This document shows positions 1 to 9,882 of a DNA stretch of 64,000 bases, one piece after another. A model generated the notes under the pieces. It was not told the DNA's origin, made no database searches, and saw only the letters and a program-made list of their open reading frames with translations. Within the stretch, counting starts at the first letter, position 1, and every line of letters begins with the position of its first letter. Source of the DNA: Humibacter sp. RRB41 (GTDB lineage Bacteria > Actinomycetota > Actinomycetes > Actinomycetales > Microbacteriaceae); contig NZ_JAKWJQ010000002.1 of the NCBI RefSeq assembly GCF_022761015.1, positions 1 through 64,000 of the forward strand, written 5' to 3'. The position numbers were made by a program, and so were the translations under genes.

Positions 1-57
1 CTCAGCGCCGATGGTACTGCAGGGGGGACCCTGTGGGAGAGTAGGACACCGCCGGAC
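1..57 (+). rRNA. rrf: 5S ribosomal RNA, 3' end (partial)
   Basis: The first 57 bases match the conserved 3' part of an actinobacterial 5S rRNA: the GCGCCGATGGTACTGC helix region, the GGGAGAGTAGGAC loop and the closing CGCCGCC-type 3' arm. The 5' part lies outside the window, so this is the end of an rRNA operon read on the + strand. The exact 3' end is uncertain by a few bases. A strong terminator hairpin follows within 10 bases. Confidence 0.9.
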
Positions 58-65
58 TCCTTTAC

Positions 66-101
66 ACGAAGTGGCCACCCATTGCTGGGTGGCCACTTCG
101 T
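66..101 (+). terminator. rRNA operon terminator hairpin
   Basis: A perfect 16-bp stem (66-81 with 86-101) closes on the 4-base loop TTGC. It starts nine bases after the 5S rRNA end. No long T tract follows, which is common for actinobacterial terminators. It separates the rRNA operon from the downstream protein genes. Confidence 0.85.
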
Positions 102-162
102 CGTTAACGTCGAGATCCGCGAATGGATATGCCGGACAGCCGGCGTAAGGGAAGGACCAGCC

Positions 163-1860
163 ATGGCCGAGGACGATCGGGATTCCTCCGACCGAGGCGA
201 TTCAGCTCGGCGCGGAGGTAATAGGCGCGGTTCGGATTCGTCTCGAGGTGGTGCTGATTCTTCGCGCCGGAACGGACAACCGGCTTCGGGTCGCCCCAGC
301 AGGGGCGGGGCACGAGATGGAGCATCCGGAAGCGGGTATCGAGATCGTGATGGGGCGTCTGGTGGCGCGTATCGCGGGCGCGACGGGTCCTCCGGCGGTG
401 GTGATCGCAAGCGCCCTGAGGCTGCACCGGGACAGCGCGGTGCATATCAGAAGCGTGACGGCACCGGTTCCGGTGGATACCGCAACCGCGACGGGGCTGG
501 TTCTGGCGAGCGTGGTGGCTATCAGAAGCGTGATGGCGTTGGCAATGGTGCTGGTGGGTATCGGAAGCGTGACGATGACCGCTCCGGGGGCCGTGGCGGG
601 TACCAGAAGCGTGACGGTGCCGGGAGCAGCGGTGCCGGTGGATATCGGAAGCGTGACGACGGCCGTCCCGGTGACCGTGCTGGTTCCCAGAACCGGAATG
701 GCTCCGCTGGCAGTACCGGTGGGTATCGGAAGCGCGATGATGGTCGTCCTGGTGAGCGTGGTGGGTACCAGAAGCGGGATGGCGCCGGGAGTGGTGCCGG
801 CGGCTATCGGAAGCGCGAAGACGGCAGGCCGGCCGAACGCGGTGGTTACCGCAGTCGCGATGACGGCGGGTCATCACGGGGTGGTCGTGACCGGAGCACC
901 GGTGCACCGCGCGATGGTCGAGGGCAGGGCGATCGGGAGTCACGTCGCCCAGGCGGCCGTGACCAGAAGTTGTGGACGCGCGACGGCAGTCCGGCCCGCG
1001 GCGACCGCGATGCTCGTGATCGGGAACGCCAGCTCACCGAGGAGGAGCTGAGGGCGCGTGAACTGCGATCAGTGCGTCCGCGTCACGACGATCCGGAGAT
1101 TCCGGAGTCCGTCGGGGCGAAGGATCTCGACCGCGCGGCCCGCAACGAGCTGAAGACGCTCAGCAAGGAGAACGCGGAGCAGGTTGCGCGGCACCTGGCG
1201 ATGGCATCCCGTCTCATCGACGACGACCCCGAGCTCGCGCACCGGCATGCAGTGTCTGCAGCCCGTCGGGCCGGCCGCATCGCGATCGTTCGGGAGACTC
1301 TGGCGATCACGGCCTACGCCACGGAGGACTACGCGCTGGCGCTCCGCGAACTACGCACCTACCGGCGCATCTCCGGCAAGAACGACCAGGTGCCGTTGAT
1401 GGTGGACAGCGAGCGTGGCGTCGGCCGGGCGGATCGCGCCCTCGAATTGGGGCGCTCGGTCGATCGAGCCGAACTGCCGGCCGACGTGCAGGTTTCGCTG
1501 GCGATCGCGATGTCGGGCGCCCGCCTCGACCTCGGACAGCCGGATGCCGCGCTGGACGAGCTCCAGATTCCGCAGCTCGACCGCACGCGAGCCTTCTCCT
1601 ACAGTCCCGACCTGTTCGAGGCGTATGCGACGGTCCTCGAGGATCTCGGGCGGGAGTCGGAGGCGGCCGAATGGTTCGCACTCGCCGAGCGGGCGCGTGA
1701 AGCGCTCGGCGAGGACGACGGTGACGAAGACGTGCTCGAGGTCGAAGAAGAGGAGTTCGGGATCGAGGAGGACCTCCTGGACGACGATCCCTCGGACGCC
1801 GAGGCGGACGACGCCGAGGCCGCGGACGAGGTGGCCGTGGAGAAGTCCGACGGTGAGTGA
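163..1860 (+). CDS. RG-repeat / TPR-like protein with acidic tail
   Basis: This is a 565-residue protein in three parts. Residues 1 to about 300 are low-complexity, rich in Gly, Arg, Ser and Asp, with about a dozen tyrosine-centred units such as GGYQKRDG and GGYRKRDD. Residues about 303-510 are alpha-helical and TPR-like, with A-A/L-E-x-x-D helical periodicity. Residues about 512-565 are strongly acidic. The ATG at 163 has a good ribosome site (AGGGAAGGA, 148-156); an upstream in-frame start at 82 would lie inside the rRNA terminator. The stop overlaps the next gene. TPR proteins occur at this position in Microbacteriaceae, but the function is not established. The RG/RGG-like tail suggests RNA or ribosome binding, which is inference from composition and from lying just after the rRNA operon. 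Confidence 0.85.
   Translation: MAEDDRDSSDRGDSARRGGNRRGSDSSRGGADSSRRNGQPASGRPSRGGARDGASGSGYRDRDGASGGAYRGRDGSSGGGDRKRPEAAPGQRGAYQKRDGTGSGGYRNRDGAGSGERGGYQKRDGVGNGAGGYRKRDDDRSGGRGGYQKRDGAGSSGAGGYRKRDDGRPGDRAGSQNRNGSAGSTGGYRKRDDGRPGERGGYQKRDGAGSGAGGYRKREDGRPAERGGYRSRDDGGSSRGGRDRSTGAPRDGRGQGDRESRRPGGRDQKLWTRDGSPARGDRDARDRERQLTEEELRARELRSVRPRHDDPEIPESVGAKDLDRAARNELKTLSKENAEQVARHLAMASRLIDDDPELAHRHAVSAARRAGRIAIVRETLAITAYATEDYALALRELRTYRRISGKNDQVPLMVDSERGVGRADRALELGRSVDRAELPADVQVSLAIAMSGARLDLGQPDAALDELQIPQLDRTRAFSYSPDLFEAYATVLEDLGRESEAAEWFALAERAREALGEDDGDEDVLEVEEEEFGIEEDLLDDDPSDAEADDAEAADEVAVEKSDGE
340..880 (+). repeat. Tandem degenerate coding repeats (RG/YxxR units)
   Basis: Inside the preceding gene the DNA repeats a degenerate unit of about 60-80 bases that alternates GGCTATCAGAAGCGTGATGG-like and GGTATCGGAAGCGTGACGA-like segments. 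They encode GGYQKRDG and GGYRKRDD. I count about 13 Y/S-x-x-R-D/E/N units. Such arrays expand and contract readily, so copy number may vary between strains. Confidence 0.75.
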
Positions 1861-2887
1861 GGCGAGTCGACGTTCGGGGTTGTTCGGCAGGGGTCGTGAG
1901 CGCGCGCCGCTCGACGGGGTCGACGTCGTTCTGGCTGATCTCGACGGCGTGTTGTACGCCGGGGCCGGCGCCATTCCGCACGCGATCGAGGCGATGACGG
2001 CGGCGCAAGGGGCGGGCGTCCGTATCGGGTGCATCACGAACAACGCGGCACGCAGTGATCGGACCGTGGCGGAGCATCTGATCTCGCTCGGACTGAGCGT
2101 CGAGCCGGACGATATCGTGACGTCACCGCAAGCAGCGACGGCCGTGCTGGCCGAGCTGATCGAAGCGCCGGCGACCGTGCTGGTGGTGGGCGGCGACGGT
2201 CTCATCGTCGAGTTGGAGAAGGCCGGGTACCGCGTGACGCGGTCGGCCGAGGATCACCCGGCCGCCGTCGTTCAGGGATTCGCACCGGATGTGGGGTGGC
2301 GGCAGCTTGCCGAGGCATCCTTCGCGCTGGCCGACGATTCGGTGCACTGGGTCGCGACGAACACCGACTGGACGATTCCGCAGGCGAGGGGTGTCGCCCC
2401 CGGCAACGGCACGCTCGTCTCCGCCGTGCACACCGCGGTCGGACGGCTTCCCGTCGTTGCAGGGAAGCCGGAGCGTCGCATCTTCGATCTGGCGATCGAA
2501 CGATTCGGTGCGAAGTCGCCGCTGGCGGTCGGCGACCGGCTCGACACGGACATCCTGGGGGCGAATCGCGCCGGCATCCCGTCGGCACTCGTGCTCACCG
2601 GCATCGACAAGGCGAAGCAGGTCCTCGCGGCCGCCGTAGAGGAGCGCCCGGACTTCGTGCTGTCCGATCTGCGCGAGCTCAGTGAGCCGTACCCGGAACC
2701 GAAGCTCTCGCGATCCGGCGACAGCGTCGAGGTGCGTGGCTCGCTCGTCAGGTTGGAGGGCAGCAGCGTGCGCATCGTGAAGCGTGGAGATCGCGAGATC
2801 GATCTTCTTCGTGCCGCGAGCACGCTGATTTGGAAGAGCGGACGACCCATCTACGCGCTGGACGTTCCCGAAGAACTGTACAGCTGA
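1853..2887 (+). CDS. HAD-IIA family hydrolase (NagD-like phosphatase)
   Basis: This 344-residue haloacid dehalogenase-superfamily phosphatase has the nucleophile motif DLDGVL with Asp29 and Asp31 near the N-terminus and the motif II region ITNNAARS. A C-terminal VGDRLDTDILGANRAG segment supplies the Mg-binding acidic residues. The layout, with the cap between motifs II and III, fits subclass IIA (NagD/phosphoglycolate phosphatase-like). A C-terminal extension of about 90 residues (from about Leu255) lies beyond the usual HAD core. The GTG start overlaps the previous stop by 8 bases, suggesting translational coupling. The substrate cannot be told from sequence; glycolipid or sugar phosphates are typical of the family. 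Confidence 0.9.
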   Translation: MSEASRRSGLFGRGRERAPLDGVDVVLADLDGVLYAGAGAIPHAIEAMTAAQGAGVRIGCITNNAARSDRTVAEHLISLGLSVEPDDIVTSPQAATAVLAELIEAPATVLVVGGDGLIVELEKAGYRVTRSAEDHPAAVVQGFAPDVGWRQLAEASFALADDSVHWVATNTDWTIPQARGVAPGNGTLVSAVHTAVGRLPVVAGKPERRIFDLAIERFGAKSPLAVGDRLDTDILGANRAGIPSALVLTGIDKAKQVLAAAVEERPDFVLSDLRELSEPYPEPKLSRSGDSVEVRGSLVRLEGSSVRIVKRGDREIDLLRAASTLIWKSGRPIYALDVPEELYS

Positions 2888-2950
2888 CCGATCGGTGCGC
2901 TCGGCTGCGCGCTGCCCTGGTTCCTCGTCCGTCGGCGGTAGCGTTGTGGG

Positions 2951-3103
2951 ATGACTGACGACACCGACGGCGACGCGCTGGTCTCCCGCCTGCGGCTGAT
3001 CGAGGAGCGGCCACTGGACGAGCGGGCGGACGCCTACACACGGCTGCACCGCGAGCTCGCCGAGGTGCTCGAGGGAGAGGACGTGCCGCAGCAGGATGCC
3101 TGA
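2951..3103 (+). CDS. Small conserved-type protein (50 residues)
   Basis: A short frame of 50 codons starts at an ATG 63 bases after the HAD gene and ends eight bases into tlyA (ATGCCTGA overlap). The product is acidic and mostly helical (…RLIEERPLDERADAYTRLH…), without a signal peptide or membrane segment. A small protein in this slot, translationally coupled to tlyA, is common in related actinobacteria. I do not recognise a function. The overlap with tlyA and the clean frame are the evidence that it is real. Confidence 0.7.
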   Translation: MTDDTDGDALVSRLRLIEERPLDERADAYTRLHRELAEVLEGEDVPQQDA

Positions 3104-3893
3104 CCAACGCCTGGACGCCGCAATCACGTCGCGCGGACTCGCGCGATCTCGCACCCAAGCTGCGCGACTCATCGCCGACGGGCGCGTCAGCGTGGAGGGC
3201 AGGCAGGTGGTCAAGGCATCCGTGCGGGTCGCAGAGGACAGCGAGATCACCGTCGCGGCCGTCGACCACTATGTGAGCAGGGCTGCGCACAAGCTCATCG
3301 CGGGATTGGACGGCTTCGGTGTCGACCCGACGGGATTGACCGCGCTCGACGTCGGTGCGTCCACGGGCGGATTCACTCAAGTGCTGCTGGAGCGAGGGGC
3401 CGAGCACGTGATCGCGCTCGACGTCGGACACGGTCAGCTTGCGCCCCTGATGGCAGGGGATCCGCGGGTAACCGCAGCAGAAGGCGTCAATGCGCGCTAC
3501 CTGGATGCCGCGGCTCTCGCCGAACACACGGCAGGGCGCGACATCGGAATCGTCGTCGGTGATCTCTCGTTCATCTCGCTCACGCTCGTGCTTCCCGCCC
3601 TCGTCGAGGCGGTCGGGCGCGACCCCGAGTACGTCATGCTGGTCAAGCCGCAGTTCGAGGTCGGAAGAACCGGAGTGCGCGAGGGGATCGTGCGCGACGC
3701 CGTCCTGCGCGAGGACGCCGTGGCCAACGTGGCGTGGGCGGCATGGGATCTCGGCCTGCCGACGGCGGGCATCCTTGCGTCCCCCATCGCCGGAAGTCAC
3801 GGGAATCACGAGTACTTGATCCGGCTGAGCACACGAGCGGGTCGCCATCCGACAGAATGGTTGGACGAGATCGGCGCGATGGTGGGAGAGTGA
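3096..3893 (+). CDS. tlyA: TlyA family rRNA (cytidine-2'-O)-methyltransferase
   Basis: This 265-residue protein has an N-terminal S4 RNA-binding domain (about residues 3-62, RLDAAITSRGLARSRTQAARL) followed by an FtsJ/RrmJ-like methyltransferase. The SAM-binding motif is LDVGASTGGFT, followed by a VVGDLSFISL segment and the LVKPQFEVG motif with a catalytic-type lysine. In the TlyA family this enzyme 2'-O-methylates cytidines of 16S and 23S rRNA and affects capreomycin susceptibility. It lies in the order HAD, small protein, tlyA, nadK, recN, which is typical of actinobacteria. The ATG overlaps the preceding small gene by 8 bases. Confidence 0.93.
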   Translation: MPDQRLDAAITSRGLARSRTQAARLIADGRVSVEGRQVVKASVRVAEDSEITVAAVDHYVSRAAHKLIAGLDGFGVDPTGLTALDVGASTGGFTQVLLERGAEHVIALDVGHGQLAPLMAGDPRVTAAEGVNARYLDAAALAEHTAGRDIGIVVGDLSFISLTLVLPALVEAVGRDPEYVMLVKPQFEVGRTGVREGIVRDAVLREDAVANVAWAAWDLGLPTAGILASPIAGSHGNHEYLIRLSTRAGRHPTEWLDEIGAMVGE

Positions 3894-3898
3894 GGCGC

Positions 3899-4816
3899 GT
3901 GGACGCACCCCGACGGTACTTCCTCGTGGTTTCGCACACCGGACGGGGCGCTTCGATCAGCGCGGGCATCCAGGTGTGTCGGCAGTTGATCGCCGCCGGA
4001 GTCGTTCCGGTGCTCGGAGAAGACGAACGTGCCGATCTGCTCGCGGCGGCCCCCGACCTGGCTACCGCCGCCGTGCTCGGTGACGGCGTCGCTCCCGGCA
4101 TGCTCGAGCTGGTGATCGTGCTCGGCGGTGACGGCACGATCCTGCGGGCCGCGGAGACCGTGCGCGGTTGCGACGTTCCGCTGCTCGGCGTCAACCTCGG
4201 CCACGTCGGGTTCCTGGCGGAGAGCGAGCGGGACGATCTCGAACTCGCCGTGTCGAGAGCGCTCGAACGGGATTACGCAGTGGAGGAGCGCATGACGCTC
4301 TCCGTCGAGGTGACGGCGGGAACCGAGGTGGTCTACGAGAGTTGGGCGCTCAACGAGACGAGCATCGAGAAGGCCAGCCGCGAGCGCATGATCGAGGTCG
4401 TCGTCGAGGTCGACGGGCGTCCGCTGTCGAGCTTCGGATGCGACGGTGTCGTCATGTCGACCCCCACCGGTTCGACTGCTTATTCATTCTCTGCTGGGGG
4501 CCCGATCGTGTGGCCTACGCTCGACGCCCTGCTCATGGTGCCGCTCAGCGCTCATGCACTCTTCGCACGTCCGCTCGTGGTCGCCGCCGACTCCGTGCTT
4601 GCGATCGAGTTGCTACGACGGACAGAGACGCCCGCGGTGATCTGGAGCGACGGGCGACGATCGTTCGATCTTCCGCCGGGCGCGAGGGTCACGGTGCGTC
4701 GCTCCGACACTCCCGTGACGCTGGCTCGGTTGCACTCCGCCCCGTTCACCGATCGGCTCGTGCGAAAGTTCAACCTTCCTGTCACGGGCTGGCGAGGACC
4801 GAACCCCAGTGATTGA
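3899..4816 (+). CDS. nadK: NAD kinase
   Basis: This 305-residue ATP/polyphosphate-NAD kinase makes NADP from NAD. The phosphate-binding GGDGT motif is at residues 76-80. It is followed by LGVNLGHVGFL and by the glycine-rich DGVVMSTPTGSTAYSFSAGG loop, both diagnostic of the family. GTG at 3899 is chosen because GGGAGAG (3884-3890) is spaced 8 bases upstream. GTG at 3890, overlapping the tlyA stop, is in frame and also possible. The 3' end overlaps recN by 8 bases. Confidence 0.93.
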   Translation: MDAPRRYFLVVSHTGRGASISAGIQVCRQLIAAGVVPVLGEDERADLLAAAPDLATAAVLGDGVAPGMLELVIVLGGDGTILRAAETVRGCDVPLLGVNLGHVGFLAESERDDLELAVSRALERDYAVEERMTLSVEVTAGTEVVYESWALNETSIEKASRERMIEVVVEVDGRPLSSFGCDGVVMSTPTGSTAYSFSAGGPIVWPTLDALLMVPLSAHALFARPLVVAADSVLAIELLRRTETPAVIWSDGRRSFDLPPGARVTVRRSDTPVTLARLHSAPFTDRLVRKFNLPVTGWRGPNPSD

Positions 4817-6524
4817 AGAGATCTCCATTCGCGATCTCGGAGTGATCGAGCGCGCCACGCTGCCTCTCGGCCCGGGATTCACAGCGCTCACCGGTGAAAC
4901 CGGCGCGGGAAAGACGATGGTCGTGACGGCGCTCGGACTGCTGCTGGGGCAGCGCGCCGACAGCGCGGTCGTGCGGTCGGGAAGCGGGCAGCTCTGGGTC
5001 GAAGGGCGCTGGCGGGTTCCGGCCGACGGAGACGTCGCCGAGCGGGTGCGGGACGCCGGCGGCGACCTCGATGACGCCGACGACGCGGGGACCGGTGAGC
5101 TGGTGCTGAGCAGATCGGTTGCGGCAGAGGGACGGAGCCGCGCGATCGTCGGCGGTAGAGGAGCCCCTGTGAGTGTGCTGGCGGAGCTCGCGGAGCAGCT
5201 TGTCGTTGTGCACGGGCAGTCCGACCAGATCAGGCTGCGCTCGGCGACCGCGCAGCGCGACGCCCTCGACCGATTCGCAGGGTCGGAATTGGCAGAGGCA
5301 CTCGAGACGTACCGTCAGGCGTACCGCAGATGGAGTGCGAACCGTGAGGAGCTCGAGCGGCTGATCGATGAGCAGGATCGTCGTGCGCGTGAGGCCGACG
5401 ACCTGCGTGTGGCGCTCAGCGAGATCGAAGCCGTAGCACCGGAGCCCGGTGAAGACGACGCCCTCGCTGAGCAGACCGAAAGGCTCACCAACCTGGAGTC
5501 CCTGCGCGTCGGCGCGTCGATCGCGAGGGAAGCGCTGTCGGCGGAGGACTCGGAGGGGCCGGACGTGCGCGGGCTCCTCGAGACGGCGCGCCGCGAACTC
5601 GAACGCGCGGGTGCACACGACGCTGCGCTCAGTGAACTGGCCGAGTCGATCGCCGGTGTGGGATTCCAGGTCGACGACGCTGCGGCGCAGCTGTCCACGT
5701 ATCTCTCCGCGCTGGATGCCGACGGCGCCCACGACCTCGAGGTGCTGCAGGAGCGCCGCAGCGAGCTGGGCATCCTGGTGCGCAAGTACGGTCCGACGCT
5801 CGATGAGGTCATCGAGCGAGCGGCGAGCGGGGGAGAGCGACTCGCGGAGCTGGAAGGCGACGAGGAGCGCATCGGCCAGTTGACAGACCTCGTCGCTGAG
5901 GATGCCGGAGAGGTCGAGTCTCTGGCGGCATCCGTGTCGGCCCTGCGATCGACCGCAGCTGGAACGCTGGCAGCCGAGGTGTCGGAAGAGCTGTCGGCCC
6001 TCGCGATGGCGGATGCCGAGATCGTCGTGGAGGTCACCCAACGCGAGGAGTTCACGCTCGCCGGGCGCGACATCGTGTCGATCCTGCTGCGCCCGCACGT
6101 CGGCGCGGAACCCCGGTCGCTGGCCAGGGGTGCCTCGGGCGGTGAGCTCTCGCGGGTGATGCTCGCGATCGAGGTCGTGCTGGCGGGGAGCGACCCGGTG
6201 CCCACGTTCGTCTTCGACGAGATCGACGCCGGGGTCGGCGGGGCTGCGGCGATCGAGATCGGCCGGCGACTCGCCCGGCTCGCACAGAGAGCCCAGGTGA
6301 TCGTGGTCACGCATCTGGCTCAGGTCGCGGCGTTCGCGACCAATCATCTGGGCGTAGTGAAGGCCGGCGACGGATCGGTCACCGCCTCCAGCGTGCAGCA
6401 ACTCGAGGGTGACGATCGCATCGCCGAGATGGCGAGATTGCTCTCCGGTCTGCCGGATTCCGACAGCGGACTCGCCCACGCGCGAGAACTGATCGAGTTG
6501 GCACAGGCAGGAGCGGTAGGATGA
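4809..6524 (+). CDS. recN: DNA repair protein RecN
   Basis: This 571-residue SMC-like ATPase acts in double-strand break repair. The Walker A motif GETGAGKT is at residues 29-36. A long helical, charged middle region fits a coiled coil. The C-terminal lobe has the ABC signature GASGGELSR and the Walker B region FVFDEIDAGVGG, followed by THLAQVAAFA. The length is typical of RecN. The GTG start lies within the end of nadK, and the gene is followed 6 bases later by pyrG. Confidence 0.95.
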   Translation: MIEEISIRDLGVIERATLPLGPGFTALTGETGAGKTMVVTALGLLLGQRADSAVVRSGSGQLWVEGRWRVPADGDVAERVRDAGGDLDDADDAGTGELVLSRSVAAEGRSRAIVGGRGAPVSVLAELAEQLVVVHGQSDQIRLRSATAQRDALDRFAGSELAEALETYRQAYRRWSANREELERLIDEQDRRAREADDLRVALSEIEAVAPEPGEDDALAEQTERLTNLESLRVGASIAREALSAEDSEGPDVRGLLETARRELERAGAHDAALSELAESIAGVGFQVDDAAAQLSTYLSALDADGAHDLEVLQERRSELGILVRKYGPTLDEVIERAASGGERLAELEGDEERIGQLTDLVAEDAGEVESLAASVSALRSTAAGTLAAEVSEELSALAMADAEIVVEVTQREEFTLAGRDIVSILLRPHVGAEPRSLARGASGGELSRVMLAIEVVLAGSDPVPTFVFDEIDAGVGGAAAIEIGRRLARLAQRAQVIVVTHLAQVAAFATNHLGVVKAGDGSVTASSVQQLEGDDRIAEMARLLSGLPDSDSGLAHARELIELAQAGAVG

Positions 6525-6530
6525 AAGCCC

Positions 6531-8238
<1,708 letters not shown>

Positions 8239-8246
<8 letters not shown>

Positions 8247-8943
8247 CCTGCCCGTCAGCGAGCCGGCCGACTCGTACGACGATCTCGCTGACGAGCCGTA
8301 CGCCGCCCCCGTTCTCGACTCGGAGGTCGTGTATCGCGGCCGCGTCTGGGACCTGCGCCGTGACACCGTGCGGCTGCCCGACGGGACGATCGTGCGGGAG
8401 TACGTCGACCACACGGGAGCCGTCGGAGTGCTCGCGCTCGATGAGTACGACCGAGCGCTCCTGATCAAGCAGTACCGGCATCCGGTGCGATCTCGTGACT
8501 GGGAGCTGCCGGCAGGGCTGCTCGACATGTCGGGCGAGCCGCCCCTGGAGGCCGCGAAGCGCGAACTCGCCGAAGAGGCGGACACCGTCGCCGACGACTG
8601 GAACGTGCTGGTCGACCTGGCGACGAGCCCCGGCGGCAGCAACGAGGTGATCCGCATCTATCTGGCGCGTGGCATCCGCGCATCCGATGAGGTGTTCGCG
8701 CGCGAAGACGAAGAAGCCGACATCGAGGTGCGCTGGGTGCCGCTCGACGAGGTGGTTCGCGCCGTGCTGGAGCGCCGCCTTCGTAACGCGGCGCTTTCGA
8801 TCGCCGTGCTCGCCGCGTATGCATCGCGGGCATCCGGCTACGCGTCGCTCGGAGACGCGGACTCACCGCTGGAGCGCGGATCGTGGCTGACTCGCCCGCT
8901 GGATCATCACGGCAATCGGGACGCGACCGAAGCCGCGCGATGA
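8239..8943 (+). CDS. NUDIX hydrolase (ADP-ribose pyrophosphatase-like)
   Basis: This 234-residue protein carries a NUDIX box of the form G-x5-E-x7-R-E-L-x-E-E ([21 protein letters not shown]), preceded by the [10 protein letters not shown] segment seen in ADP-ribose pyrophosphatases. It probably hydrolyses ADP-ribose or another nucleoside diphosphate derivative. Start ATG overlaps the pyrG stop (ATGCCTGA), and the stop overlaps the xerD start (ATGA), so it is embedded in the operon. A C-terminal tail of about 35 residues is variable in character. Confidence 0.9.
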
Positions 8944-9857
8944 CCCCGCAGGCCGCGGTCGAGGCCTACCTGAGGCACGTCGGCATCGAACGCGGCCTCT
9001 CGAAGAACACCGTTGCCGCCTACCGTCGCGACCTGTCGGCGTACGCGGAGTGGCTCGATGAGCACGCTGTGGAAGACGTCGCCGTGATCACCGCTCGCGA
9101 CACCGACGACTACGCCAGGCACTTGGCCACACGGGGAGAGCAGGATGCCTCGCTGCGGCTCGGTGCAGCATCCATCGCCCGCATGCTGTCGACGGTGCGC
9201 GGGTTGCACCGCTTCCTGCTCGACGAGCAGGTGGTCGAGTCGGATGCCGCACGAGACGTCCGCCCGCCGAAGCTGCCGTCGAGGCTGCCGAAGGCGCTCA
9301 CGATCGCACAAGTGGAGGCGCTGCTGGCGGCGACCGATGGGGACGACCCGGCGCGCGTGCGGGACAAGGCCCTGCTCGAGTTGCTCTACGCGACCGGCGC
9401 CAGGGTGTCCGAGGCGATCGACCTGAACGTGGACGACGTCATCGATCGCGAGATCGTGCGACTCACCGGCAAGGGCAGCAAGCAGCGCATCGTGCCGCTG
9501 GGGAGCTACGCCAGGAACGCGCTCGACGACTATCTGGTGCGGGTGCGGCCGACGTACTCGCTGAGGGGCGCGGCGACGCCGGCCCTGTTCCTCGGCGTCC
9601 GCGGTGCCAGGCTCAGCAGGCAGAGCGCGTGGCTGGTGATCAGGGCGGCGGCGGAGCGGGCGCACCTGGAGGCATCCGTCTCGCCGCACACCCTGCGGCA
9701 CTCGTTCGCCACCCACCTGCTGGAGGGCGGAGCCGACGTGCGGGTGGTGCAGGAACTGCTCGGGCACTCGTCGGTGGCCACGACGCAGATCTACACGCTC
9801 ATCACGGCCGACACGCTGCGGGACATGTACACGACCGCGCATCCGCGGGCCAGGTGA
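8940..9857 (+). CDS. xerD: Site-specific tyrosine recombinase XerD
   Basis: This 305-residue tyrosine recombinase resolves chromosome dimers at dif with XerC. An N-terminal SAM-like core-binding domain (VEAYLRHVGIERGLSKNT) precedes the catalytic domain. Catalytic residues visible are Arg155 in TGARVSE, the HTLRHSFATHLLEGG box and nucleophile Tyr285 in TTQIYT. The ATG overlaps the NUDIX stop (ATGA); a longer in-frame start at 8883 is possible but lacks the coupling. The position in a housekeeping operon argues for XerD and against a phage integrase. Confidence 0.93.
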   Translation: MTPQAAVEAYLRHVGIERGLSKNTVAAYRRDLSAYAEWLDEHAVEDVAVITARDTDDYARHLATRGEQDASLRLGAASIARMLSTVRGLHRFLLDEQVVESDAARDVRPPKLPSRLPKALTIAQVEALLAATDGDDPARVRDKALLELLYATGARVSEAIDLNVDDVIDREIVRLTGKGSKQRIVPLGSYARNALDDYLVRVRPTYSLRGAATPALFLGVRGARLSRQSAWLVIRAAAERAHLEASVSPHTLRHSFATHLLEGGADVRVVQELLGHSSVATTQIYTLITADTLRDMYTTAHPRAR

Positions 9858-9882
9858 TCGCGGCCAGGCCGCCGTCGAGTCC

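Noticed and set aside
104-943. A His-rich minus-strand frame opposite the RG-repeat gene
   Set aside because: The His-rich composition is the mirror of the GGY/RD repeats on the + strand.
8940-9857. The tyrosine recombinase as a mobile-element integrase
   Set aside because: It sits in a coupled housekeeping operon and has the XerD size and motifs; no att sites or other phage genes are nearby.
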